Assembly: GCA_037039685.1 (NCBI GenBank)
Contig: JAWNGF010000009.1
Location: forward strand, 124,001 to 188,000
Direction of reading: 5' to 3'
Source: Ceratobasidium sp. AG-K
Taxonomy: Eukaryota; Basidiomycota; Agaricomycetes; Cantharellales; Ceratobasidiaceae
Length of the DNA stretch: 64,000 nucleotides
Position numbers and translations under genes: made by a program. A model generated the notes under the pieces. That model did no database searches. It was given only the letters and a program-made list of their open reading frames with translations, and had not been told where the DNA came from. Positions 46,893 through 58,816 of the stretch are shown in pieces (positions within the stretch are counted from its first letter, which is position 1; every line of letters starts with the position of its first letter).

Positions 46893-49800
46893 TCACGCCT
46901 CCCGCTTGCCAAGCGAGATCAAGAAACGTTCCACGACAGCTTGTCCCTTCTTCAGGTTGTTCACTGATATGCGCTCGTTTCGCAAATGCGCTTGGTCCTG
47001 ATTGCCAATTCCGAATGATTAGCTTGTATTTCAATTCGGCAAATTAGACTTACCGAACTCTGCCCCATTGGAAGGTGCAACGCATGGCAACCTAGAGCCT
47101 TTTCAAGGAACGGAACCGTTGGAATCGACTGTTCATTCGTTAGCATTACCCATCACACACACCAAACCCACTCACTCCACCCTCTCGGATCCTCAGCGGT
47201 TCGACTTGCCACTCATCCCTCACTGCACCTTCGAGCGCACGGAAATACTCCGAATCGAGTTCACCAAGCCACCAGTCAGCGGTTCGGTCGACCTTTACCT
47301 GCACCCCCTGTTAGTCGAGTCATATTTAGCAAGAGCGGGGGGTGTACCTTGAGAACATTGGGCGAATGGAGTCCCGCAAACGCGTCATTCACATGCTCGA
47401 CCAAGGAGGCAGCAATTTCGGCTGTATCCTGATCGGGTACGATTCGAATTGAGACCTTGGCCTTGACACTTGACGGGATAACCGTCGCATCTACCCCGCG
47501 TTCGTTAGCCATGGTAAGGAGTTGATGTGTGAGTGAGACGTACTGCCGGGCCCTGACACGTTCAGACTATGAATGCTTAGTGAAGGTTCGCTCCACCGGG
47601 ATGCAATAGACGCAGGCGTAGTGCTCGTGGCCACTGCAATCTTTTCGTATAAGGCGCGTTCCTCTTCAGGTTGCGGGCGGACATTGTCGTCTGTGTATGG
47701 GTTAATTCAGGATATATGCGTATCGAAACAACGAAACGTACAAAAGGATGGAATGAGGACTTTAGATCCACTGGCTAGAGTAGCCAGAACTTTGACCCTA
47801 TCCGAATAATTAGTATCGACAAGTAGGAAGCACAGTGAGGACGTACATGTCGATCATGGGCTCAACAATCGCTCCTCCCTCAACCCCCGAATGTACATCC
47901 GGATGCTCGCTAGAAATCTCGATCGAGGAATGTACAACCCCTCGGAGCCCGTAGGTCACGCAAGGCGTCACGTCGTCGATCCAGAACGAGTTGCTAGACG
48001 TCCCGTTAGTCTCAGGAAAACGCATATTATTTGGAAGGACCCACCTGACGAGTATACAATCCACCTCACCCACACGGTCCTTGACGCTCTCAAACAACGC
48101 CTCGAACCCGACACTTCCAGCTTCTTCCTCTCCCTCGACGAGCATGACTACGTCCACATCCAACAGCCGCCTTGATAAGAGACTTGAGACTGCGAAAGCA
48201 ACGGTGAGAGTCGGACCCTTGTCATCTGATACGCCACGCCCGTAGAGTGCACCGTTGTGACCAGAGAGCGTAAACGGATCTGATGTCCAGCCAAGGGGAG
48301 GCGCCGAAATGACGTCGTAGTGGCCATAAAATAGGATGCGTGGTCGGCGTGAAGCGGTGGATTGACTTGAGCGGCCTTTGAAGGTGGCAAGTACGAGCGG
48401 ATTAACGCCTTCGGGGCTTGTAACCTACGATTCAACGCTCAGTCAGAATATAAAAGTGCTACAAATAAGCGGTACGCACCAAACTAGACTCGGCGCCCAA
48501 CTGTCCTAGACACTTCTTCAACCACATTGCAGCCTGCCTGCAATCTTCCCTTGCGCTGCTCACAGATGGGATCGCCACGAACTTGGATAACGCATAAATC
48601 AACGCATTCGATGGATCTAGGACCAATCAGCGCTGAACAACCCGATTAGAAGATCCGCCAGGACATACCATCCGCACCCTCTGCCTCGACCTCAGCATCA
48701 CTCAATAGCCCCAACGCATCCTGTTCCTCATCCTCTCCAGGGCTCACCACGCCTGCTTGGATCCCCTTGGCGAGCCTTCGCCCCCTCGCTCCACTCACTT
48801 CCCAGATCTTGACGCTACTGTCCCCTGCACCGGTGACGAGGACTCCACTTGATCCGATGGCGATGCTTGAGAGAATCATTCCCGAGTGGGCATGGTATAC
48901 CGCCGTACGCTGGTAAGCCGATGACCAGCGCTGTATGCGGGTTAGTGCCGCGTTTACGGGAGGAAAGGGAGGCGTACATGAACGTGTCCGTCGGATGTGC
49001 ATGCGTAGAGGTCTGGGCCGAGGACTGAGAGGGAGAGTACGTCTACTTCCTGTATTCAAGTTAGCTTCGGCTTGGCGCGACTTGGTTTGTACGTACTTCG
49101 GCGGCGACCAATACTCGGACCAGGGCTTGGCTTTCCACGTCCCATACTGCGATGCGTCCCGCCTGGCCACCTGCAAAAACTGTTCCGTCACGTACGGCGA
49201 GGGCCAAGACGGCTCCTCCTGGGTCTGCGTCTGCGTCGGGCGGGTCGTGTGAGAATGTGTGTTCTAGGGTGGGGTTATGGTCCGGTGGGAGTTTCCATAA
49301 CTATAGATAGAACCGTAAGTAGCGAAATCAGATCAGAAAGACAGGACATACCTTGGTATCTTCGTCCCCACTTCCAGTAACCAGTCTGGCTTCCTCGCCT
49401 ACGTCATCCCTGACCAGCGCCATACAGTAAATATATCCATAATGCGCAGACTGGACGACATTCTGAGCTGGAACAGAGAGGAGACGCGGTTCGTCCTCAT
49501 TTGCGTTTTTGTCCCCATTCACTTTCAGATCTGCGGTCGGTTTCTTTTCTTGGATGATCGGAGTAATCGGCCTCTGCAACGTCAAATTGGACGCATTGGT
49601 GAGTACCGCCGTACTCGGACGTGTGGGTGCGGCCGGGCGTCCAGCTGGCTGAGGCACGCTATCGAAAAACTTGTGTCGCGGTGCTGGGGCGGAACTCGAT
49701 ACCGATCCTGGGGTGTTGATTCCATGCAGCCCTAACGAGTCGGAGCCAATGCTCCCGTACGCGCTCCCAACGGGGGAGATATCTCCGACCCCAAGACTGC

Positions 49801-50437
49801 ATGCTGGGGGTTGGAGCACCGAAGGACTCAGGTCGACCCATTGAAGCGAGGTGTTTTGGCAGCCGAAAATGAGTCGTTGCTGGGTTGTCGTGTGCACGTA
49901 CGCGAGCGAAAAGATATCACCTGGTTCGCCATGTGGGTTGATCGTGTACAACGGAGAAAGGGTCTGGGTGCACCATATCCTATAGCCTGATCAGAATCGC
50001 GTGGCCGAGAAAGTCGAGCGACTCACCGAACGGTCGAGTCCCCCGAAGATGAGAAAAGCCATTGCCTCTCTGGCGAGTGGATTAATGCGAGGACCGAGCC
50101 CGTGTGGCCTTGCAGTGAGGCCGTATGCGTGAGGGTATGTCTGTCCCACACCTGTCACGTCGGGTACGTTGGTTGGTGCCGTCAAGAGTTATTTTAAGGT
50201 AATTATGCTCACATAAATATCCATCCCCTGACTGCCACTATAAATGAATCGCTCATCGGCAGTCAGACTGAGTACGCTAGACTCTTCCTGGCGCAGGGTG
50301 TGTACGAGTCGGGCCGCAGCAGTCTCGGGTGGCGGGGTACGTGACAGATTGGCTAAGCACGCGTCGGGGAGATGGGGGCACGCATAGTGGATAGCGCGCA
50401 GAGGTGGAGTCGCCGGGGGAGTCAGTGCAGGAGCCAT
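46893..50437 (-). CDS. DUG2: WD40-M20 metallopeptidase DUG2 (glutathione degradosome subunit)
   Basis: In yeast Dug2 works with the glutamine amidotransferase-like Dug3 to cleave glutathione in the cytosol; Dug1 then splits Cys-Gly. Fifteen exons, all in phase, give 942 aa: 50213-50437, 50027-50151, 49352-49979, 49097-49300, 48978-49049, 48669-48930, 48480-48616, 48045-48424, 47847-47993, 47742-47797, 47544-47690, 47348-47490, 47176-47298, 47054-47128 and 46893-46997. The N-terminal half is a WD40 propeller (SLQGHTGSVLALIHSPERQW, VTGSGDEDTKLWKLPPD, VTGAGDSSVKIWEVSGA). The C-terminal half is an M20 peptidase with metal-ligand and catalytic motifs FYGHYDV, GRGVSDDKGP and EGEEEAGS. The WD40-M20 fusion identifies DUG2 among M20 peptidases. 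It shares a 355 bp divergent promoter with the TPR gene. Confidence 0.95.
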
Positions 50438-50792
50438 GGGAGAGTACAGCGGTCAGTCGAGGAATGAGTCAAGTCTTATGTATACGTACAAGAAGGCGAC
50501 ATGGTTGACATGTGCCAGGGGGCGAATAACGAGCGCCGGATCGATGCAGGTGACTACCTGAAACAGTCAACTGAACTGCTTTTACAAGATTGCGATTGCC
50601 TTGGTCGCGCCATAAAGACGTCAGAGCCAACAATCCAATTTATCGCTAAATCGCCTACTCGCTTGCGCCACGCCTAAGAATAACCGCCGGACGCCACGGA
50701 CACTGGTAACGGGGTGGCATTGGGTGAACGGAACGTGCAGTAGGGCCCTGCTCGCTACACGTGACTCTGTCCCTGCTACACGTGACTACCAC
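50438..50792. promoter_or_regulatory. Divergent promoter between DUG2 and the TPR/RPAP3-C gene
   Basis: This is 355 bp between two genes transcribed in opposite directions. It carries a perfect 13 bp direct repeat around a CACGTG core near the right-hand gene. Confidence 0.6.
50754..50787 (+). promoter_or_regulatory. Direct repeat with CACGTGAC core
   Basis: GCTACACGTGACT occurs at 50754-50766 and 50775-50787, 8 bp apart. CACGTGAC matches the kind of site bound by Cbf1-type bHLH factors in fungi. In yeast Cbf1 takes part in sulfur metabolism, which would suit DUG2, but the binding here is inferred. Confidence 0.5.
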
Positions 50793-52276
50793 ATGTCCGC
50801 CGCAGATCACAAAGAAAAGGCGCGTACGTACCCCGCCACTCCCCGGCGACACACCCGACTCACGCCGAGCACAGGGAAACGCTGCATTCAAGGCGGGGGA
50901 TTATCCCAACGCAATTGGGCACTATACTAGTGCCATCCTCGCAGATGCATCGGATCCGACGTTTCCCCTCAACCGGGCCGCGGCATATCTGAAGCTCGGA
51001 AAGTGAGCTGGCGTAGTGGTGGTGACTCGCGCAAACTAATTTTTGCGTAGGAATGAAGATGCAGAGAGGGATTGCACGACGGTCCTCAAATTGCAGTCGA
51101 CAAATGTCAAGGCACTGTTTAGACGTGCACAAGCGAGAGTTGCAATAGGAAAGTTGACCGATGCGAGGGCGGGTGTGTCCACTAGGTTGCATTTTGATAT
51201 TCTCCTACTAACAAATTGTGGACATAGACTTGGTGGCTGCTGCGAAAGCGGAACCAGGGAACGCGGCTGTTCGGGCAGAATTTCAAAAAGTAGAAGAGCT
51301 AATCGCCGCAGCCGCCAAAAAGGTATGTCTTCCCAAATGCAACCCTTGACAGCCATAGCGAACATCCGATAGGCAAAAGCAGGAAAAGGAACTCCTATCG
51401 CTATTCCTGCACGCCCCCAACCACCAGGCACACCATATAGACGCAGAGTACCCATCTCCGTCGTCGACGATGACACCAATAAAGAAGACACGGGCAAGGG
51501 AAAGGAGTCCGCAACACCGTTGAAGGGAATATTGAAAGGCACTTCCTCGCTCTCGATTTCCGAACCATCTTCGCCCTCGAAGCCCAAGTCAAAGGATCTT
51601 TTAACCGCCGTTTCGACCCGAACTATCTCGTCGACTACCGCAGAGGCTCCTGTTACTAAATCCCCAACACCAACGCCTTCACCTACTCCAGTTACAACAA
51701 CACCCAAACCCGTTTCTCCACCCCCAACTGAGCCGACATCCCAAAAATCCACACCTTCGACAATTCAAGCTGCCTCACTATCCGCAGCCCAAGACGTCGC
51801 GCCCTCCGCAAGCCAAGACGCCACACCCCCAGCCGCGCTCCCACCTCATCCGGACGCTACACCCCCAACCCTTGTCACCTTCCTCCAAAAATGGTCCAAC
51901 ACGCGCACAGACGTAGATCGTGCTGCTATCTTCTTCGTATGTCCCCATGTTTCCCAACAAACAAACCTGTCTGACGCCAAACTGATAACCCCAACAGGCA
52001 ATCCCGCCCGACTCGATTCCCTCATTGTTCGGCCCGACCCTTGAATCGCCGCTTCTTGGCTCGATACTAGGTGCACTTTCGTCTGTTGGGGCGAATGAGA
52101 GGCAGCGTACGGCCGAGTACCTCGTGGCGCTCTCTCGCGTACCAAGGTTTCCGACGCTCGTGCTATTCTTGGACGAGGGCGAGAAGACCTGTGTACGCGG
52201 GGTGTGGGACGTAATCCAGGCGGGCGGAGTGAATGGGGTCGATGTGGTCCAAGAGAGGAAAAAATGGGGATGCTGA
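50793..52276 (+). CDS. TPR protein with C-terminal RPAP3/monad-type domain
   Basis: A TPR block (QGNAAFKAGDYPNAIGHYTS, LNRAAAYLKLGKNEDAERDC, LKLQSTNVKALFRRAQAR) is followed by a long S/T/P-rich linker and a C-terminal helical domain (LVTFLQKWSNTRTDVDRAAI, SPLLGSILGALSSVGA, YLVALSRVPRFPTLVLFL). That order is the RPAP3/SPAG1 architecture. RPAP3 (Tah1 in yeast) is the HSP90-binding subunit of R2TP, which assembles RNA polymerases, snoRNPs and PIKK kinases; the C-terminal domain docks on RUVBL. Only about three TPRs are present, as in many fungal forms. Start ATG is at 50793. The first splice (donor near 50824, acceptor near 50875) is uncertain, and later exons start at about 51051, 51230 and 51373. 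Stop is at 52274-52276. Confidence 0.8.
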
Positions 52277-53053
52277 GTGGAAGAGAATGGATTTATTTGA
52301 GTCATCAGGATGTTGCTATAACCACTGAGCTTCACCAGTCGCAGGACTACAATAAAGACCTTTAAGCAGTCAAGCCCTATACTCCACGCATAAGTTTGCA
52401 CTCTCGACTCGCCTTGGAGCGCCCTATTCAGCCTGCCGGGGCTTCATGCAACATTATGGGCCCAGTCCATTAGCCCGGTGAAGGGGCTTGGCTATCCCAA
52501 ACACCATATAATTGACCAAAAAGCTACTCCTACATCCCACTTACAAGCTTACACTCAGTATCAATATTCATCTCGTCGCCGCTAGCGCAGAAACAGAACC
52601 TGCAGGTGAAGGTTTGCAGACAAGTACTGAACCATACAAACACCATTTTTGGATACGAGATAATTTACCATTGGGCACAAGTTGCATATGACGCTGAGAT
52701 GGAGACCAAGAGTGGGCCGCATATATACGCCGCAGGCACATATTTATATACCTATGTTGACCGCATTTAGTGGGTATACTTGAACGCACCCACCTGTGAC
52801 CCACTGGGCCGACCAATGCTCGACCGCTATGCCCTTCCGCCAGCGTGTATGCGCTATGTATATGTCGTAACTTGGCTGAGGACCACCAGCTCGGTTAACC
52901 CGTAATACTAATCGATTGCATTCAACACGGTAAGGTTTCAATTTTTACAAGGGTACAAGTTGCGAAAGCATAGTAGGTCAAATTTTGTTACATTTGGGTT
53001 CCAGTTTCAATCTTCGGGTCAGAGCTAAGCGAACTTAGACTAGAATCATGACT
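52277..53053. other. Intergenic region
   Basis: Convergent 3' space between the TPR gene and the DUF2828 gene. No gene or repeat is recognised. Confidence 0.4.
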
Positions 53054-55725
53054 TCAGTCGTGGACCTGTAGCGGGTCGTAGCATGGTTTGGACAACGCCC
53101 TCTGCATAATCTCCATTGGGGTCATTGGGCCACTTCGAATAACCCGAGGTGTATCGCGCGGTTCACGGTCAGGCGATGCGTCCCCCATGCTGGTCTGGTC
53201 AGTCACCTTGCCCATCATGAAGAGCCTCATCATGTTTGCCGCAAACCCGGTTACCATTGCGGTCCCAGGTGTATCCTGAAATTCCTCCACTTAGTGAATA
53301 GTACGAGAACAATAACGAAACCAACCTTCAACACAGGATGGGTGGAACAGCCTCCGGCCAAGTTCCAATACACGATTTCCGGTACCTCATACCCGGCCGC
53401 TGAATAAGCCTTGACCACGCGGTCGTGTGTAGTTTCCCATCCAGGTCTAATGTTCTCGCTCAGTGACTGGTCGAACTGCATATCAGAAAACACGAAGAGG
53501 CGTTTGGGCATATGTTCTGGCTGGTTAAAGCGTGATAAGCCGACAACTGGTTTCGAATCTGCTTCAACATACCTTGACATTATTTTCAATCGCAGTTGGC
53601 AGAATGAGGTTCAAGAAAACTGCTTCGTAGTCGGTGTTTACTGTCCAATTGGAACGAGACATATGCTGTGCCTGATTAACAAGATTCCCAGGGGGGAGAG
53701 ATACAAACTCGGGCTCGGCAGTGAATGTGATGAACATGTTGTTGAACGGGGGTTTTGCGATTGTTGCGAGCAGGATACCAAGGGCTACCGCTAGTATTCA
53801 AAGATATTAGAATACGATAAACAGCCGTATAATGGTGCAGTTGGTCATACCTGGGAAAATAGGCGGCACTCGCTTTGGCCCAAGATATGGTATTGACCGA
53901 CCACCCTCCAGGGTACCCATCGAGCCGCTGACGTCCACAATAGCCAGGGCATTTTCCAAGGTACCAGAAGACTGCATTTGTTCGACGAGCGAGTTCCAAA
54001 GTGCTACTGATATTTTCTGGCGTGTCTATAGCGGGGTTATCAGTATTAGCCTACGAATGCTCCTGGTGGATAAGCCGTTACCTCCTGCTTAAGGTCGTCG
54101 ACGGTCTTTTTAGTAGCTAATCTAGGCATGACGCCACTCGAATCTCCGTCTATGCCCAGCGCACTCATCAGAATTCGATGAGGGAGCAGTGATTCATGGC
54201 GAATCTTGCGCTTGCCAGTCGTGACGTCTCGAAGGAACTTGGTGAATCGCTCCTCGTCATATTTCATAAACAAGTGCTGGTTCTTTTGCATGCACTTGTC
54301 TGAGATACGCTCATAATCAATCTTGTTCCATTGCCCGGCTGACATCTTGATTTCGGGGACATCTAGAAATCGTCGAAGAGGACAGAGAACCCAACGGCGG
54401 TAGTAGCTCCGGAGGATGGTCGCCTGTTTCTGAGTTACTTCGGGCGAGAGAGCTAGGCCGAGATCGGACATATGCCCTCGGGCATGTAAAACCAGAGCAA
54501 TCGCAGTGGAAATGTTTGTGACGCGATCGTGGAATCCGTCCAGTGCAGGTGCCCACTTGCCTGCGCTGCTAAGTTCGAGCTCAAGGTTCAACGCCTCTGC
54601 TTTAGAAGCCGACTCGATCTGCTTCAATATAACTATGTCATAATTAGCGTCAAAGAATCTGCGTGGACACGACCCGGATATTATACTCACTGAGGTCCTT
54701 TGCAAGCTCCTCGGCAAAGGTCTGGGCGACCAGGCTGTAAAGGGCTCGGAACGGTCTGTCATGGGCAAGCTTGTGCGCTAACAAAGCAAAGTTATCCTCG
54801 TGTCGTTTGTTCCTCGTATTCTTTGCTTCTTTGGCCCGGATAGTCGCAGATTCCTCCGCTCGAGCTTTGCGAAGCTTTTTTGCTTCGTCAACCGTGAGTC
54901 GCGCGTTCTCTTCTTTTTTGGCCGCCATTGCCGCCTTCCATTCTGTTTGCGACCTTCGCTCCTTGCGTTCCATAGGTGGGGTCTTTAGGCATGTGAACTC
55001 TTCCACTGCTGGGTCACCGAGTTGACCATGCATGGCTAAAACAATGATATTAAGGAGGTCCTTGAAATATCCATGAGGCACCTTGATAATTTGTTCGGTG
55101 GTTTCGTCGTCGGTATCAGGTAGGACAAAGCCATCGTCACCTATTCTCGTAGGCTTATGGTCGATTTTGCGCTGGCAGAGTTTCTCAGTAACACACCGCA
55201 AATTCTCGAGTGCCGTCCTGGGGTGATTCTTGTAAAGCCACCCAAACGCTCGGTAGAATCCCGGTTTGTCGTTTTGTCCCTCAGGGATAGACCGTATATT
55301 CCAGATAATCCTTAGAGTGAGCTTAGGGGACTCATTCCAACTCGCAGCGAGCATTTTATGGAACGCCTGAGCGGGCGAGTTTTCGTTCAGCGAACAAAAC
55401 GCATCGAGGACAGCTGAAAGGTGTGAATCAGCACAGGTTGCAGCCCAAAGTACCAGGATGACGTACCTGACGTCGTCGATTTGTGCGTCTCTGCTCCGTT
55501 CGCAGTGCGAGCTTGATTGCTTTTGTTTCTCATGGCGTCGACAAAGGTATTTCCAGAGGGTACGAACGAAGCTGGCGTGGGCGTCGGCCCAACCGGTAGG
55601 ATTTGTTCAAGCAGCTGAGCGGCAGGCTTAACGATCTCAACAGCCAAAGGTACTGTAACATTTCTGCTAACAGGATCTGAGTCCTTGGCAGAAAAATCAG
55701 AAGTATTGGGGCCAAAGAGCTGCAT
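53054..55725 (-). CDS. DUF2828 family protein (TROVE-like helical part plus von Willebrand A-like domain)
   Basis: Seven exons in phase give 780 aa: 55467-55725, 54691-55413, 54082-54632, 53851-54025, 53573-53790, 53326-53520 and 53054-53275. The N-terminal helical part (KMLAASWNESPKLTLRIIWN, FYRAFGWLYKNHPRTALENL) resembles the HEAT-like TROVE fold of Ro60 proteins. A charged coiled-coil stretch (aa about 190-240) follows, then RILMSALGIDGDS. The vWA-like domain has an intact MIDAS motif, AIVDVSGSMG, and RLFVFSDMQFDQS. The family is found in fungi, plants and phages with no established biochemistry; by analogy with Ro60 an RNA-binding role is possible but unproven. The start is chosen at ATG 55725 for its context; in-frame ATGs at 55815 and 55848 would add a hydrophobic stretch. 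Confidence 0.85.
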
Positions 55726-56422
55726 GTTGGTCGAGGTGGTGAGCCACAAGGAGAGGCCGCAGATATAAGCCAGCCACCCCACGAACCCCCACGTGTCTGA
55801 TGATCGTGTCCCCATCCCATCAACTTCTTTTGTTATCACGCATAACATCAGTCTATTAGAGGAAACATTGGTTGCGTCCGCCTATTATATGTCCCTTGCA
55901 TTCATGGCTAGGTAGAATCCGGCTTGGATAGGCGCATGTATGCTCTGCCCAATTGATAGGAAGCTTATCGAGTCTTGAGCCTACTGGTTACGTTTTGTCT
56001 TAACAATGCAGAAGTGAGCCTCTATGGCATGTTCAGAATAAGCTCGATCCCAGAGTTGGCGAAAGCACACAGCCAGGCTATGCCGCTGAGGGGAGGAAAC
56101 GTCTAGATTATTCCATTCCACGGCATCCACGCATGACTCCCCTACATACACTGCCTCTCCGGTTCTTCCCCAGATTGTCCTTCACGTTCGTCATCCCTAT
56201 TGTTTCCTCTGGCGGTGTAAGTCGAGTCAGAAAGGGTTTATTGGAGCTGAACTTTGCTACACATGTCTCTCAATGAAATTCCATACAGAGTGAGATGCTA
56301 TTTGACATTCGATTTGTCTAGTTATAAAACGGAACCAAAAGGCTTCCCATACGTAGCCAAGTTAGTAACCTGATAAGATTGCCTAAAGTGCTTTTGGCTC
56401 GATGAACCACTTCGATGGCATG
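55726..56422. other. Intergenic region
   Basis: The DUF2828 5' flank and the 3' flank of the FAD oxidoreductase. Nothing further is recognised. Confidence 0.4.
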
Positions 56423-58393
56423 TTAGCCGTTGGGTAGACATAGGGAATTTGCTTCAACACTCACTCTGCCAAATAGGTTGTTGGGATCATACTCCCGCTT
56501 GACTTCAATTAATCGCTCGTGATTATCCCCAAATCGACTCTTCAACCACTCATGGCCTGCATTACGGCTCCCAAGATCTAGGTAGTTCGTATATCCTCCC
56601 TGTCTACCCGCATCTTTCCCCAAAAACTGGTCTCGAAACTCGACAAACTCTCGGTCGAGCTCCAACACGACTTTGGGTGCCTGGTCGGTAAAAGCTGGGT
56701 CAGTCCAATGGATCATGTAAGCTACGTTATGGGCCTAATACTAAGCGAATTAGACACAAGTTTTCAGGAGGGCAAGCTAAACACAGACCGGACTGCGGTA
56801 AATATATGCTGTCGCATCCGACGGCACAGAGGTCAGTTTATCCGTATGATAGAGCTCAATGGCCATAATGGACCGTGCTGCCGTTGGGTGATCAGTCACA
56901 AGTTTGAGCCAGGCATCAAATGCATTCGCCACAAAGGGCGCTGAGAGTCCTTCGGGGCGAGCAGGTATAAAATTCCCTTGGAGCAGACGGAACTCGCCAT
57001 GCTCTGACATATGGTCCTATTCGCAAGGTTATTAGCATCACTAGTGTTGAACAGAAAAAAGCAAATTACCACTAAGGTATTTAACTTCATATATGCTGTA
57101 TACGAGACATCCCTTAGCATCCAATACACGTATGTTATAGGATTCAATTGCTCACGAATGGTCTCCGACTGGTCGATAAGCGGGCCGAGTTTAACAAAGC
57201 GCTCGAATAGACTTGCTCCCTCAAGAGGATCGCCATTGTAGATCAGTTGAAGGACTACGCCCGGCTGTACAAATCAGCCAGTAAGCTGCAAGTAGACTGA
57301 TTATATATATTTTCAAACACACCTGTCCAGTCGGCCCAACAGCAAAGATAATTTGGGCACTCTCGAGCGTTGAGCGGACGGCCAGCCAGGCGTTCACCTC
57401 TGAGACCAGAGGCAAAATTCCTGGAGGAGGGAATACAAGGGCTATAGCGATACAAATCAGTTCGTTTGAATTATGCCGTACCCAACAAAGAGTACCTACT
57501 CTTGGAATACAAGTCAGGTCGCTGCTCATGCAAGTTGAGAACAAATTCGGTAGCAAGTCCAAAGTTTCCTCCGCCTCCGCGTAAGGCCCAAAATAGACTT
57601 TTGTTCTCGCTATCGCTAGCGGTGAGGACTCTACCATCACTTGTAACGACGGTGGCCTGAACCAGGTTGTCGATTACAAGACCATATTGGCTGCAAAGCC
57701 AGCCAAAACCTCCACCCAGGATAAGACTATTCAACGGAAATGAGTGAAATAGCACTGGCCACTAATCGGCCTACACTAACCCTCCTGAAAAGTCCGCTTT
57801 GTTAGACAGCCAATTACATAGAACATCAATTTAACCTAACTTACCAACGCCTGTGTGGCTGACGGTTCCAGAAACGAGGCTAAACCTGATTTCCCCACAA
57901 TCAGTACGTCGAGTGCCAAGAGTGCAAGCACATTTACCATGCGGAGAGGTTGCCGCATCAACGTCCCCCCAGACAGCACCACCTTGCACGTACGCGAGTT
58001 TGGCCTCTGGGTCAACCCGGACATTGTGCATGTTTGGGTTCAAGTCAATCACAAGACCGCCGTCAGAGCTAGAGGCACCTGAAGGCGTATGTCCTCCCCC
58101 CTATGGGGATAGGTTCGCTCAGGGATCGAGACATTGGTACACAAACAGGTACGAACCTTGACGGCCAGGTGTAGTCGTTCTTGAGACTCGTACGGAGCTT
58201 TACCTTGGACGAAAGCTATAAGCTGAAGCACATCCTCATTTGTCGCCGGACAAGCAACAATTGCTGCAGGCCTTTCAGCATTCCGGGCCCAGCGTTTGAC
58301 AGAGTAGCCAGGATCTCCTGGCAAGCTGACGGTAGCTAAGGGCGAAAGCGATTCTTTAAGAGTAGAAAGAGCAGTAGTGTTGATCTTAGACAT
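56423..58393 (-). pseudogene. Berberine-bridge-type FAD-linked oxidoreductase, with apparent 1 nt frameshift
   Basis: Visible parts from ATG 58393: PAAIVACPATNEDVLQLIAF (start of the PCMH FAD-binding fold), GGHTPSGASSSDGGLVIDLN (the His is the covalent FAD attachment residue of the family), YVQGGAVWGDVDAAT, SGTVSHTGVGG-LILGGGFGWL, QYGLVIDNLVQATVVTSDG, FWALRGGGGNFGLATEFVLN, VNAWLAVRSTLESAQ, and the C-terminal BBE part with GGYTNYLDLG and REYDPNNLF. Substrate is unknown; relatives oxidise sugars, alkaloids or polyketides. Two oddities are present. One G is missing near 57873-57876, so the frame before SGTVSHTG does not join. The GVGGLILGGG motif needs a 4 nt exon at 57781-57784. Everything else is open and in order, so the frameshift may be a sequence error. 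Confidence 0.75.
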
Positions 58394-58816
58394 AGTGGGA
58401 AACGGTAGGGCTTCGGATTTAATGGCATCGCTTTTAAACGCGAGCCGAGGTTGATCTGACTTGGCGACGGCACTCGCGATTCGAAATAACTTACTATTTT
58501 GGTAGGCGTGGGATTTGATACGCGACACGCGTACGTCTTTGCGGCTCGCGCAGTATGCAATAGTCGGCAATTACGAAAATTTGATGACCAGGCATGATAC
58601 GGCGGTACTCCACTAGCGCTCAGAATGGAGCAGCAAAGCACTGGTTCGCTAACATGATGTTGAACAGAACCACGCCAGATATACTGTATGTATGTCGATC
58701 CAATCCAGCCAACGATGAAATTTAAGCATTATACTTTTACGAAAAGGCCACCACGACGTGTACAGTATAAAGAAAGGACACTAGGCTGAAGCAAAAGAGT
58801 AATCACGAAGTCTGCC
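58394..58816. other. Upstream region of the FAD oxidoreductase
   Basis: The minus frame stays open a little upstream (to 58570), but no domain or better start is visible. No other feature is recognised. Confidence 0.4.

Noticed and set aside
46893..50437. Separate WD40 gene and M20 peptidase gene
   Set aside because: All fifteen exons join in phase through 48669/48616, and the WD40-M20 fusion is the known DUG2 architecture.
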